Source: Vibrionales bacterium SWAT-3
Lineage (GTDB): Bacteria; Pseudomonadota; Gammaproteobacteria; Enterobacterales; Vibrionaceae
NCBI GenBank assembly: GCA_000169995.1
Contig: AAZW01000008.1
Coordinates: 1 to 64,000, forward strand
Direction: 5' to 3'
DNA: 64,000 nucleotides
This document shows positions 44,062-52,959 of the stretch, in pieces (position 1 is the first letter of the stretch; each line of letters starts with the position of its first letter). The notes under the pieces were generated by a model. The model had not been told where the DNA came from and searched no databases. It saw only the letters and a program-made list of their open reading frames with translations. The position numbers and the translations under genes were made by a program.

Positions 44062-44331
44062 CTAGCCAACCTTGCTTGGTATCGTATTGAAGATAAACAA
44101 GAATAGGTCGTTGATCTCTTGTAATAGCCAGTGACCAGCAAGAATGATGCATAACAAAGTGACGAGCAGCCTAGGGAGGAAGCTAAGGGTTTGTTCATTG
44201 ACTTGAGTGACGGCTTGGAAAATCGCTACCACCAAACCGACGACAAGGCTAGGCACGATAAGAACCGACACCATAAGAATGATCAGCCAGATTGCTTGGC
44301 TTACCAGAGTGACGGCTTCTTCCGGGCTCAT
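44062..44331 (-). CDS. fliQ: Lateral flagellar export protein FliQ
   Basis: Small export-gate subunit, 89 residues with two membrane helices (about 15-40 and 50-75) and the conserved PSLVVGLVVAIFQAVTQVNEQTLSF core. It overlaps fliP by 4 bp (ATGA), typical of translational coupling in this operon. Confidence 0.92.
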   Translation of the reverse strand: MSPEEAVTLVSQAIWLIILMVSVLIVPSLVVGLVVAIFQAVTQVNEQTLSFLPRLLVTLLCIILAGHWLLQEINDLFLFIFNTIPSKVG

Positions 44332-45068
44332 CCACTTATCCAGAAACTGTTGGCTAAACTACCCATGAGTAAGCCCCAACCATCGACGATGACAAATACC
44401 AGCAGTTTAAAAGGCAGAGAGACAATTAATGGCGACAACATCATCATCCCCATCGACATCAGGACAGACGCCACCACTAAGTCGATGACAAGAAAGGGCA
44501 AAAACAACATAAAGCCGATTTGGAAGGCGGCCTTTAGCTCACTCAGCAGATAGGCCGGCAGTAAAACTAAGAAGGGAATATCTTGGTCAGACTCTATGGC
44601 GGTTTCTCCGGCTATCTTGGAGACTTGTTCGAGTGCCTTGCGTTGTGTTTGGTCGAGCATGTAGCGACGGAGTGGTTTTTCTGCGGTGGCTAACGCTTCC
44701 ATCAAGGTCACTTCGTCTTTTGAGTATGGAATGTAAGCAGTGTCGTAAATCTTGGTCCAAACTGGCCTCATGATCAGTAAGGTGAAAATCAGTGCTATCC
44801 CCACAAGCACCTGATTTGGTGGTGTTTGTTGCAGGCCGAGTGCTTGTCTTAAAATGGCTAATACAATAACGATTCGCGTGAAACTGGTACACATAATCAC
44901 AAAGGCTGGAACGAAGCTCAGCAATGTCATTAGGATCAGAATCTGCAATTTAATGCTGTATTCGGTGCCGTCAGATGTGGTGGTTTCACTGAGAATCGTC
45001 AACCCTTCTGCGTGCGATGCGCCCGCAAATAAGGCTAAAGCTAGCGTGAAGAATATTGGTTTATACAT
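44328..45068 (-). CDS. fliP: Lateral flagellar export protein FliP
   Basis: Export-gate subunit with a cleavable signal peptide (MYKPIFFTLALALFAGASHA) and the FliP signatures SFTRIVIVLAILRQALGLQQ and GFMLFLPFLVIDLVVASVLM. The protein is 246 residues from ATG 45068; a TTG at 45089 could add seven residues. It is 26 bp after the fliN stop. Confidence 0.92.
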   Translation of the reverse strand: MYKPIFFTLALALFAGASHAEGLTILSETTTSDGTEYSIKLQILILMTLLSFVPAFVIMCTSFTRIVIVLAILRQALGLQQTPPNQVLVGIALIFTLLIMRPVWTKIYDTAYIPYSKDEVTLMEALATAEKPLRRYMLDQTQRKALEQVSKIAGETAIESDQDIPFLVLLPAYLLSELKAAFQIGFMLFLPFLVIDLVVASVLMSMGMMMLSPLIVSLPFKLLVFVIVDGWGLLMGSLANSFWISG

Positions 45069-45094
45069 CGTATTCTTTACGTTACTCAAAGGCG

Positions 45095-45478
45095 TTACTT
45101 ACTTGGCTTCTTAATGATGCTCAGTAATCTCACGCCATACTGACCATTCTTGGATACGATTTCTCCTGTACCAAACGCGGTGCCATTGATTTTGATATCA
45201 ACAGGGTCTCCTTCATGTTTTTCCAGCATCACAACACTGCCTGCTTTTAAGTTCAGTAGCTCGTCTAATATCAATGTCTTGCGTGCGACCTCAACGGTGA
45301 TGTCGACAGGAATACTCTTGAGCAGAGAGATATTACTGACGTGCTCTTTGTCGGCACCAAGGTCGATGTCGTCTGCAAGATCATCCAGATCTAAATCATC
45401 AAGATCTGGTAATTCATCATGCAGGTTTAGGTCGCTCATTGAGCTGTCAATGTTGCGTGTCTCTTTGTCGTTAGCCAT
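45095..45478 (-). CDS. fliN: Lateral flagellar switch protein FliN
   Basis: C-ring component, 127 residues with a very acidic N-terminal stretch (about 15-45) and a SpoA domain (about 50-120, with IPVDITVEVARKTLILDELL and GEIVSKNGQYGVRLLSI). Its start codon overlaps the end of the fliM frame (ATGGCTAA), as in intact fliMN operons. Confidence 0.92.
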   Translation of the reverse strand: MANDKETRNIDSSMSDLNLHDELPDLDDLDLDDLADDIDLGADKEHVSNISLLKSIPVDITVEVARKTLILDELLNLKAGSVVMLEKHEGDPVDIKINGTAFGTGEIVSKNGQYGVRLLSIIKKPSK

Positions 45479-45715
45479 CGATTTCGACTCCCAGTTCAGA
45501 GTTTATAGATTGAAGTTTGCCAAAAAATGTTGGGTGCCCGTTGACCTTAACCGTCAGGTTTTTGCATAAGGTCATGGGCATAAAATCCCCAGGTTTCAGC
45601 TGAGAAAGCTCATGCAGTGTGCACTGCTTGTGAAGCATCACGCACCCTAGCTCGACGGGCTGATAGCGTAGGTTGTCGAGTATCTCTTCCCGATCAAATG
45701 TTTCATTACTTTCCA
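45471..45715 (-). pseudogene. fliM: fliM, 3' fragment cut off by ISL3 element
   Basis: About 81 codons of the C-terminal SpoA domain of FliM remain (from LESNETFDREEILD through LRYQPVELGCVML and PGDFMPMTL to GVEIDG and TAA at 45471-45473). An intact FliM has about 330-350 residues. The frame is cut at 45716, where the inverted repeat of an ISL3 element starts. The upstream lateral flagellar genes expected beyond fliM are not on the other side of the element. Confidence 0.9.
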
Positions 45716-47063
45716 GGCTCTTCTCCGCTTAGATGAGTCTATAAACTAACAATAAAACCGCTAACACATTGATTTACAATCGCTTCCCACCTTATATATC
45801 AGTGTTGTAGTTTGTCGTTATTATCTTCCGCTCTATTTAACTTTAAAGGCCAATCCGTACAGTCTGTAACGCTTGAAGAAAGCTCTCATTCAGTACTCGT
45901 CAAGTGCAAGCGAGATAGACGCTGTAAAGTTGTTGATCCTGAGACTGGAGCTCCGCGCACCGTCGACCACTACGTTCACCGTCGCCTGTCGGATTTACCT
46001 GTCAGTGGTCGCCCTTGCGTTATAGAAATTGAATTGGCTCAGACAAGGGATAGGCTCGGCCGAAGGTTGATTGAAGAGGCTGATTTTGTTGATAAGGGGA
46101 GTCGTTATACAAAGAGGTTCTGTCACTTTATTAGTGGACTGTGCCGCTATATGAGCATCCACGCAGTGTCGAAGCATTTAGACATACGCTGGGAAACCGT
46201 GAAAAATATCGATAAAGCATTCCTTCTCTCTACCTTGCCTGCTTTAGAGCCTAAGAAGTTGACCAACCTTGTTCATATTGGCGTTGATGAAGTCGCCAGG
46301 GCTAAAGGCCATGATTATATGACCGTCGTTTATGATCTCGTTTCAGGACAACTTATTTGGGTTGACCATGGGCGGACTTCAAACGTACTCATCAACTTTT
46401 TTGAACAATTATCACCGCAAACGAGAGACGGCATCCAAGCGGTATCAATGGATATGGGGCAATCTTACCAATCAGCAGTGAGAAACGCTCTTCCGAATGC
46501 AGACATCGTTTTTGACCGGTTTCACGTTATGCAGAACTACTCTCTTCTGATAAGGAAAGAGCGTAATAAAGCGTTTAGGAAAGGAACACATGACGAGAAG
46601 AAAATGCTTAAAGGGACGCTATTTTTACTCCTCAAAAATGCGCCGAAATTAAGCGATAAGCAGTCAGATAGGCTAGATGATTTACTGGAAAGCAATAAGA
46701 CTCTTTGTACGATTTATATGCTCAAAGAGCAGCTTCAAGCCTTATGGGATGAACGTAATTTTGACTTGATGATCGCAGCGCTTGATGCGTGGTGCCAGCT
46801 TGCTAAAAAGACGAGGATCTTATCTCTCATCAACTTTGCAGACGCGCTTTGGGAGAGAAGAGTTGGGATCTGCAACTATGCAAAATATAAGCTGACGAAT
46901 GCCCGAGTGGAAGCAGGGAATGTATCGATAGGTCTTCTTAGACGGAGAGCCCGAGGAGTAAGGGATACTGATTACTTTAAATTGAAGATTAGACAAACCT
47001 CAATCCTAGAAACTCACTCTACCATTTATCCGGAAATCAAGCTCATCTAAGCGGAGAAGAGCC
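45716..47063 (+). mobile_element. ISL3-family insertion sequence
   Basis: Perfect 22-bp terminal inverted repeats lie at 45716-45737 (starting GGCTCTTCTCCGCTTAG) and 47042-47063. Between them is one transposase gene. ISL3 elements make 8-bp target duplications, but the flanking octamers differ (ACTTTCCA on the left, AGATCGCT on the right), and both flanking genes are truncated at the element ends. This indicates recombination between two copies of the element or an IS-linked deletion, not a simple insertion. Confidence 0.93.
45812..47050 (+). CDS. ISL3-family transposase
   Basis: A 412-residue DDE transposase. The core contains HIGVDEVARAKGHDYMTVVYD (first Asp), AVSMDMGQSYQSAVRNALPNA (second Asp) and FDRFHVMQ, and the C-terminal part includes LIRKERNKAFRK and the final glutamate region (NARVEAGN). 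Start is TTG at 45812, and an N-terminal zinc-binding part expected in the family is short here, so the real start may be further upstream or the N terminus slightly reduced. The last codons overlap the right inverted repeat. Confidence 0.88.
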   Translation: MSLLSSALFNFKGQSVQSVTLEESSHSVLVKCKRDRRCKVVDPETGAPRTVDHYVHRRLSDLPVSGRPCVIEIELAQTRDRLGRRLIEEADFVDKGSRYTKRFCHFISGLCRYMSIHAVSKHLDIRWETVKNIDKAFLLSTLPALEPKKLTNLVHIGVDEVARAKGHDYMTVVYDLVSGQLIWVDHGRTSNVLINFFEQLSPQTRDGIQAVSMDMGQSYQSAVRNALPNADIVFDRFHVMQNYSLLIRKERNKAFRKGTHDEKKMLKGTLFLLLKNAPKLSDKQSDRLDDLLESNKTLCTIYMLKEQLQALWDERNFDLMIAALDAWCQLAKKTRILSLINFADALWERRVGICNYAKYKLTNARVEAGNVSIGLLRRRARGVRDTDYFKLKIRQTSILETHSTIYPEIKLI

Positions 47064-48723
47064 AGATCGCTAATGGACCTTGTACTAAGTTTTGTGCGTC
47101 AAAGATCCAGATCTCTTTGCCATTTCCAATGCCGTAAGTAGGGTGACTACGAACCACGGCTGTGAATATGTAGCCGTCGTCTTGAGAGGTGCTGTTAGGG
47201 CGAGCCATAAACTGAGGCGTTCGCATCACACAATCTGAGGGAAACTGATACGCATCGGCGAGATTCATCGAAAGGCAGTCCATGTGCACGAGAGCCGACG
47301 GTTGGTCGGTTTGAGGTAATGAATCGTTGGTGAACCTTCTATTGGGGTAGTGCTCATACGCGTCTGCGACACGCTTAATGACATGGTCTTTGCGATAGCC
47401 AACGGCAGCCCAATAAATATGTTCAAATTGCTCTGGGAACTGGAAGTGTCCACGGTACGCGGGATCATTCATATCCCAAAAAAGTTGGTCGTCTCGTATC
47501 AGCCTGAAGTCTTCATTTATCTGTCGAGCGGATTGTGACTGAACTTGAATCCTTGCGCGTACTAAGCCGCCGACATCAATAGGCGCTGCCGGGTAACCTG
47601 CCAATTGACTCGGAGTTGTTCCACCAAACCATCGCTTATCGCGTGTGTATTGGGGCTCAGATTTGTCCATCGCTCCTAGGTATTGGCCGTATAGGGTGAT
47701 TTCGTTGTCATGGTCATCGTAATTACACATGATGTCTGAGGTATCGAAATCCAGTTCTAGGTAGTCGGCAACCACATAATCGCGTCCGGGATTGAGATCT
47801 TTTTTGCGAATTATCCAAGTTGGAGTTCGATGTTGCTGAGCATAAACCGACGATATACCGAGCATACGTAATGGCTCGACTTGCGCTGCAGTTTCAAATA
47901 CGAGGATGTGGTGGCGCGTTACACCCAGCGAGTGAGCGGTTGCGGCGATAAAGGCGGGCTTACCGTTGCGGCCAATAATGTTCCAGCCTTGTAAAGGGCT
48001 GTGCTTATCCCATTTCAGAAGCCGTATAAATCCATTTTTAGTACCCGTGTTGGAAATGTTTCCACCGTAGTTAATGGTGAAACATTCATCCGACTCGAGA
48101 TCAAAATATGGGTGGCCTGTGGTACGTACTTGTGGAAACAGCCATTTGTCAGGAATAAATGGGCTCATCCAAGGTGGAAGACTGCTCTGCCACTCATCAT
48201 AGTGACCAATCGGTGTGATCAGGTCTAAGCTGAGCGCATCAAATTCGTAGGGAACCCCACCTTCGTAGCTGAGCGCGAATCGGTTGTCACCCAGGTAGTT
48301 GGGTGCGGTATTACAATAGTTGACGAATCCCATCGTCGGGCTGTAATAAGCCATACCACCAAGCAGTTTAAAGCTGTCATAGCCATAGGAGATATGCTGT
48401 TGCATTATGGCTGATGGGGTATCAATCATCTTACGTAAGAAAGACACTTTGCTTGGCGAAAAGTCGAGACGGGTTAAAGCGCCGCGGCCATTCGGACTCA
48501 GGTGGTCTGGCTCTAATGGTATTCCTTCAGAAAAAAACACATGGCCATGGATATCAGCTGGCAACTCTCCACCAATAAGGTGCAAATCTCCTGAGGTTGC
48601 ACTGCGTCCAGCCTGCATAATTGAGACCGGAAATGAGGAAGGGTTGTTGTCTTGGGAAGCCAAAAGTTGGCTTGGCACAAAGGCAGCCCCGGCTACGCTT
48701 TTCAAAAATGTACGTCTTTTCAT
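47047..48723 (-). pseudogene. Carotenoid oxygenase-family protein, 3' end removed by ISL3
   Basis: A 558-residue beta-propeller protein of the carotenoid/lignostilbene cleavage dioxygenase family with a twin-arginine-type leader (MKRRTFLKSVAGAAF), implying periplasmic export. Family features include AHSLGVTRHHILVFE and YDDHDNEITLYGQYLG around iron-ligand histidines. The final codons (LFSA and TAG) come from the IS inverted repeat. The natural C terminus, where the family has its fourth iron-ligand histidine a few residues from the end, is missing. The protein is probably inactive. The frame is otherwise intact. An inverted repeat upstream (48824-48850) may be its operator. Confidence 0.85.
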
Positions 48724-49107
48724 TGCTCTGATTTATATGTTTACCCATGCATATAAACAAAGTAGGTGAGTTTTATTGGCTAGAATGAGTAATGTACAAA
48801 ACTATGAAAGAGTGCAAAGAAGTCGTGTAATTTGACGCGTGAATTACACGGATTAATATCAATAAACTATTGATTTAAATGTTTTTAATTTCAATTTTTT
48901 GCGTTTGGTTTGGCGAGTTTTAACGGTGTGATTTGCTCTTATTTAGCTTCTAACGCCAATATTTGGAGAGAGGGTGCTTCTTGATGTGTGGCACCAATGC
49001 TTTCTTTAGCGATGTATTTAAAGGCTTGAGAACAGTTAATTTGCTATTGCAGCCATTCGCTATTGAGCGATACCATATAGGGCTATTTCTTTGGAAAAGA
49101 TTTGATT
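48724..49107. other. Intergenic region with an operator-like inverted repeat
   Basis: These 384 bp separate the carotenoid oxygenase gene from a 135-residue protein gene. They are AT-rich, with the inverted repeat at 48824-48850 as the only distinct feature. Confidence 0.55.
48824..48850. promoter_or_regulatory. Inverted repeat, possible operator
   Basis: CGTGTAATT and AATTACACG form perfect 9-bp arms around a 9-bp spacer (TGACGCGTG), 101 bp upstream of the carotenoid oxygenase start. There is no T-run, so a protein-binding site is more likely than a terminator. Confidence 0.5.
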
Positions 49108-49515
49108 ATGTCAGATGAAAAACTCGCACTAGAGTGGATGCGCCAACAGGCACATAAAGTAGACCCATACGTTATCAATCCATCGTTTGATGAGTGCGTT
49201 GAGCTGCTTGATCCTGCTTTCAAGAAGGGCAAGAGTGTTGCGCAGTTAAAGTATCTGTTATCAGAAGCGGATCGCAGGGCTGGCGCGGCGGAACGTAAGC
49301 ATGCGGCTTTAAAATACGCCAAAGAGAAAAGCCCAAATGCTGGTCAAATCTTGCGCCTACAGAGTAAGCTTCAACAAGTCCAGTTGGCTCTCAAGCTTGC
49401 CACTGGCGACAACAACATGACCATATCCCAGTTCTGTGCAGAGTATGAAGTCTCTAAGCGTGATGGCAATACAGCATGGAATGAGAAGCTGGTAGAGCAG
49501 AACAAAAGAAGATAA
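49108..49515 (+). CDS. Uncharacterised helical protein, 135 residues
   Basis: A soluble, charged, mostly helical protein (MSDEKLALEWMRQQAHKV at the N terminus). The start ATG at 49108 has GGAAAAG about 9 bp upstream. No recognised domain, signal peptide or membrane helix. A strong terminator follows. I do not recognise it. Confidence 0.75.
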   Translation: MSDEKLALEWMRQQAHKVDPYVINPSFDECVELLDPAFKKGKSVAQLKYLLSEADRRAGAAERKHAALKYAKEKSPNAGQILRLQSKLQQVQLALKLATGDNNMTISQFCAEYEVSKRDGNTAWNEKLVEQNKRR

Positions 49516-49535
49516 TAAAACAAAAAAAGATAGCA

Positions 49536-49564
49536 AAATGAGCCCTTTGAACGGGCTCATTTTC
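49536..49564. terminator. Bidirectional terminator
   Basis: ATGAGCCC and GGGCTCAT arms around TTTGAAC, with A-rich and T-rich flanks, between the 135-residue protein gene and the convergent AGE-family gene. Confidence 0.88.
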
Positions 49565-49586
49565 ATTGTGCGCTTAAGACAACCCG

Positions 49587-51029
49587 CTAAGGTCGAATGT
49601 TATTGAAACTGACTGCCTGCGTACCATCCCCAGAGCTTTCCAGCTTAACCACATCGCCTTGATAGTAATACGGTTCCATTGGCATCTCGCTATTGGTTGG
49701 CCTTGCGTAGTGAAGTACAGCGGGTTTACCTTCCTCTTGTCGAGCATATAAATAGCCAATCAACGCATGTTCAAATTGATGGTAGCCGTTGCCCCAATGG
49801 AAAGCTTTGGTTCGCTTGGGCTCAAGCCCTACGCCACCGTACTTGTGGTCGACCCACACATCATGAAACGTCGGTAGCGTGTATTGCAGGACTTCTTTCA
49901 TTGAAGCATCGACAAGCGATACCGTCATTGCCGCTTGGTCGAGCTCAGCCCATTCCCATGAGGAAGCCCAATTTGTGTTTGGTCTGCTTTGCCAGCCAGT
50001 AATCTCTTGTCCTTGCCACGCCTGCTGAAGTTCCTCGCCAAAGTATTGGGATACATCGGCGAAGTCTTTCTGGTATTGCGCTTGGGCTAAAGTGTGCTTC
50101 ATCCCTTGCATACCGAACTCTTTCCATTCGGAGTTATCCAGAGTTTGCCCGGTAAGGTAAGTCATCCAATACGCTTTGATGGTGTGCCCAAAATCATTGT
50201 GATTGGCGTTCGGCATCATGGCTGCTTTGCTATGAATCGCACCGTAGAAGCGCTGTTCATCTTCGGAGTGGTAGTGCTCAACCATGGTTTTTGTCAGCCA
50301 ATTCAGATCATCAAGCCACTTTGTCTTGATAGGCTCTTTTAGTAGGGGAGCGACTAACAACATGTAACCGTTAATCTGATCAAGTTGCGCGACCAGTTCA
50401 CGTTGTGTGGCTCTGCCATCTTCACCATCGGCAAGTACCCACGCTAGGCCGCTGTTGTCGCTAAGTCGATATTTATCAAAGATAAAAGCTTGTTGGGCGA
50501 TGAGCGCTTCTTCTACCTTTTTGTCTTGGGTCAGGTAGTAGTACATCGCCAATCCAACTAGTGCATACGCTTGATCTTGAGCAGTTCGTTGTTGCCACTC
50601 CAATCCTGCTTTACCATCTTTAGTAAAGCTGATGAAGCCGCCATTTTGCTGATCTTCTAAGTGTTCAATGAGGTAGTAAGCCCCTTGCTTGGCTAGCTCT
50701 AATGCTTGTTTGTTTCCGGTCAGATGATAAAGCACGCCATAAGCATAGGTTTGACGCGATTTCATACGCGTGAACTCTTTGCCGAAGTGTGGAGTGATCC
50801 AACCTCTATCGAGTTCAGGACAAACGTTAGAAACATTGAGGAGTGTTCCATCATCACATCGGAAAGTGGGGAAGTTGCCTATCGGTTCTCCCTGCGCGCT
50901 AGGCATTAACCAATAAGGTGCAAGCCCTTCTGAAGCATGGTTGATCCAGTCTTCTCCAGAGGGAAGGGTGACATTGGCAGATACAGCGAAACTGGTCACG
51001 CTGAGTAATGCGATGGTTGCTCGTAACAT
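49587..51029 (-). CDS. Secreted AGE-family (N-acylglucosamine 2-epimerase-like) protein
   Basis: A 480-residue protein with an N-terminal signal peptide (MLRATIALLSVTSFAVSANV) and an alpha/alpha-barrel of the AGE epimerase/isomerase family, which acts on sugar C2 or aldose-ketose positions. Family features are SRQTYAYGVLYHLTGNKQAL, RTAQDQAYALVGLAMYY, NDFGHTIKAYWM and a C-terminal HWGNGYHQFEHAL with candidate catalytic histidines. Enzymes of this family are usually cytoplasmic, so a periplasmic member is unusual and may act on an imported glycan. No sugar transporter or polysaccharide lyase is adjacent. Confidence 0.8.
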   Translation of the reverse strand: MLRATIALLSVTSFAVSANVTLPSGEDWINHASEGLAPYWLMPSAQGEPIGNFPTFRCDDGTLLNVSNVCPELDRGWITPHFGKEFTRMKSRQTYAYGVLYHLTGNKQALELAKQGAYYLIEHLEDQQNGGFISFTKDGKAGLEWQQRTAQDQAYALVGLAMYYYLTQDKKVEEALIAQQAFIFDKYRLSDNSGLAWVLADGEDGRATQRELVAQLDQINGYMLLVAPLLKEPIKTKWLDDLNWLTKTMVEHYHSEDEQRFYGAIHSKAAMMPNANHNDFGHTIKAYWMTYLTGQTLDNSEWKEFGMQGMKHTLAQAQYQKDFADVSQYFGEELQQAWQGQEITGWQSRPNTNWASSWEWAELDQAAMTVSLVDASMKEVLQYTLPTFHDVWVDHKYGGVGLEPKRTKAFHWGNGYHQFEHALIGYLYARQEEGKPAVLHYARPTNSEMPMEPYYYQGDVVKLESSGDGTQAVSFNNIRP

Positions 51030-51331
51030 GATGTTTATCTTAATGGTTTGAATTTAGTTGAATATAAACAATCAGGTTTGCACATTGTGATTAGACGATC
51101 ACAGTCGACAAAATTATTGCGATATGGGTAAAGGTTCAGGTGATTGGTGGTTAAGTGAATCGACTCGAGAGCGAGCTAAAGACTTCATCATAAAATGATA
51201 AATTTAACGTTATTCTATTTTCTTATCAAAATGTAAAATGGGAATAAATTATCGAAATGCGATAATTTATTGTTGATTATCATTTGTTTTGATCTTAGTA
51301 TCCTCCTGTCAACTTAACAGGAACATTAACT
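51030..51331. other. Divergent intergenic region with an operator
   Basis: The 302-bp AT-rich gap between the AGE-family gene (minus) and the DUF2975 gene (plus) contains the palindrome at 51243-51271 and an AGGA ribosome site before 51332. Confidence 0.6.
51243..51271. promoter_or_regulatory. Perfect palindrome upstream of the DUF2975-XRE pair
   Basis: AATAAATTATCG and CGATAATTTATT form perfect 12-bp arms around AAATG, 61 bp upstream of the DUF2975 start. It is a good candidate operator for the XRE regulator encoded second in the operon, giving autoregulation. Confidence 0.65.
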
Positions 51332-51880
51332 ATGTCTAACATCCAAAAACAAAGCCGACGTGTCCGCATGCTATTGCAGTCCTTTCTTGTACTTACTCCT
51401 ATCATGGTGTGCTACTTCTGGTTAACTGTTGAGACTCCCTATGACTTTATAAGTTCGACTGGTATTTTTTACCTCACTTATGACATCGGGAGTTACACGA
51501 TGTTGCCGCTTACTATGACAACAAGAATGATTGCTGCGTTCACAAGCTTAGCGATGTCTAGCATCCTGATATACGCACTAGTCGTTCTGATACGTTTATT
51601 CCGCAACTATGAGCGAGGCGAGATCTTCTCACTAGAAAATGCACTGTCTTACCAGAAGCTCGGGTATAGCTTGTTTTATTGGGTATTCGGCTCCGTTATC
51701 TATGGCTCATTGATGTCAGTGATTTTGTCGTTCAATAATCCACCAGGTGAGCGTATCTTTGCGATTAGTTTTGAGGGAATGGACTTTTTGACACTTATAT
51801 TAGGTATAATTATTTTGATCATCTCATGGGTGATGAAAGAAGGTTATATTCTGGCTGATGAGCACAGCCAAACGATTTAA
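51332..51880 (+). CDS. DUF2975 membrane protein
   Basis: A 182-residue protein with four membrane helices (about 15-35, 58-85, 105-135, 150-170). DUF2975 proteins are typically encoded with a small XRE-type regulator, as here (10 bp downstream). The NYERGEIFSLENA loop between helices two and three is typical of the family. Function unknown; the pairing suggests membrane-linked control of the regulator. Confidence 0.82.
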   Translation: MSNIQKQSRRVRMLLQSFLVLTPIMVCYFWLTVETPYDFISSTGIFYLTYDIGSYTMLPLTMTTRMIAAFTSLAMSSILIYALVVLIRLFRNYERGEIFSLENALSYQKLGYSLFYWVFGSVIYGSLMSVILSFNNPPGERIFAISFEGMDFLTLILGIIILIISWVMKEGYILADEHSQTI

Positions 51881-51890
51881 AGGACTTGTC

Positions 51891-52124
51891 ATGACTATCC
51901 GCATTAATTTAGACATTATGATGGCCAAGCGAAAAATGCGATTAAAGACATTGGCAAAAGAGGTTGGGATTACTGAAGCCAACTTGTCGGTGTTAAAGAA
52001 TGGCAAGGCCAAAGCGGTAAGGTTATCTACACTAGACAAGTTGTGTGAAGTGTTAGACTGCCAACCGGGTGACATATTGGAATTTGAAGCGAACGTTCAT
52101 CAAGAGAGCGCAACTGTTGAATAG
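51891..52124 (+). CDS. XRE-family small regulator (YozG type)
   Basis: A 77-residue helix-turn-helix protein (MTIRINLDIMMAKRKMRLKT with TEANLSVLKNGKAKAVRLSTLDKLCEVLDCQPGDIL downstream). Start ATG 51891 follows AAAGGA closely; the open frame begins at 51858 inside the DUF2975 gene. It is the usual partner of DUF2975 proteins and probably binds the palindrome at 51243-51271. Confidence 0.87.
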   Translation: MTIRINLDIMMAKRKMRLKTLAKEVGITEANLSVLKNGKAKAVRLSTLDKLCEVLDCQPGDILEFEANVHQESATVE

Positions 52125-52156
52125 CGAGTTCGTAAATCGTATTCCCTTATGAAAAC

Positions 52157-52186
52157 AATGAGTCTCGAAGTTATTCGAGACTCATT
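52157..52186. terminator. Hairpin between convergent XRE and GST genes
   Basis: AATGAGTCTCGAA and TTCGAGACTCATT form a perfect 13-bp stem with a GTTA loop. There is no long T-run, but the place between two convergent stops fits a bidirectional terminator. Confidence 0.75.
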
Positions 52187-52195
52187 CGTTACAAA

Positions 52196-52843
52196 CTAAA
52201 CAGGTTCTCCTGCCTCGTCTTCTTCAACGATATCTTTTTCTAAACTCGCCTCCGCCAACCATTTCTTTATCGACGGGCTATTCAACACACGTTGTTGATA
52301 CTTTTGGGCTTTATCCGAAAGCTTGATGCCATAGGTTTCGACTCGCAGTGCTACAGGTGCAAACATCGCATCAGCAATCGACCATTCACCAAATAGCCAG
52401 CCTTCTGGGTATTGCTCCATTTGCCCTGACCAAATGGCATCGATACGGGCGACATCTTTCTGGGCACCCTCACTCAAAACCAGTTTTCTTTTGGCTCGGC
52501 AATTCATTGGTAATTCATTTCTGATGTTGAAAAAACCAGAATGCATTTCTGCCGAGATAGCTCGGGCTAAGGCGCGCTCTGCAACGGATGTTGGCCAGGC
52601 AGCGCCGTTTAGGTAGGCATCATTAACGTATTCGAGAATGGCGAGTGAATCCCACACTGCGACGTCACCATCAACCAGAGTCGGCACTTTTGCAGTGGAC
52701 GTAACTTTCGCTAACGTGTCGTAGAAATCTGGGGTGAACAGCTTAAGTTTGATGACGTTTGCGTTGAGGTTGTAGTGATCGAATATTAGCCATGCGCGCA
52801 GTGACCAAGTGGAGTAGTTTTGATTAGCGATATAAAGCTGCAT
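52196..52843 (-). CDS. Glutathione S-transferase
   Basis: A 215-residue cytoplasmic protein. The thioredoxin-like N-terminal domain begins LYIANQNYSTWSLRAWL, with the Ser/Thr region that contacts glutathione and VPTLVDGDVAVWDSLAILEY (the cis-proline and glutathione gamma-glutamyl site). The C-terminal helical domain has GEWSIADAMFAP. It is divergent from the LysR gene at 52960, which may control it. Substrate unknown. Confidence 0.87.
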   Translation of the reverse strand: MQLYIANQNYSTWSLRAWLIFDHYNLNANVIKLKLFTPDFYDTLAKVTSTAKVPTLVDGDVAVWDSLAILEYVNDAYLNGAAWPTSVAERALARAISAEMHSGFFNIRNELPMNCRAKRKLVLSEGAQKDVARIDAIWSGQMEQYPEGWLFGEWSIADAMFAPVALRVETYGIKLSDKAQKYQQRVLNSPSIKKWLAEASLEKDIVEEDEAGEPV

Positions 52844-52959
52844 AAATGCTTCCTTGCGTTTGGTGGGTATGCATTTGAGCTTAAGGGATTGTATTACGGC
52901 GCACTAACGGATAATTTTGATGCAATACATTAATAAAAACGATGGGTGGTGATTTCAAT

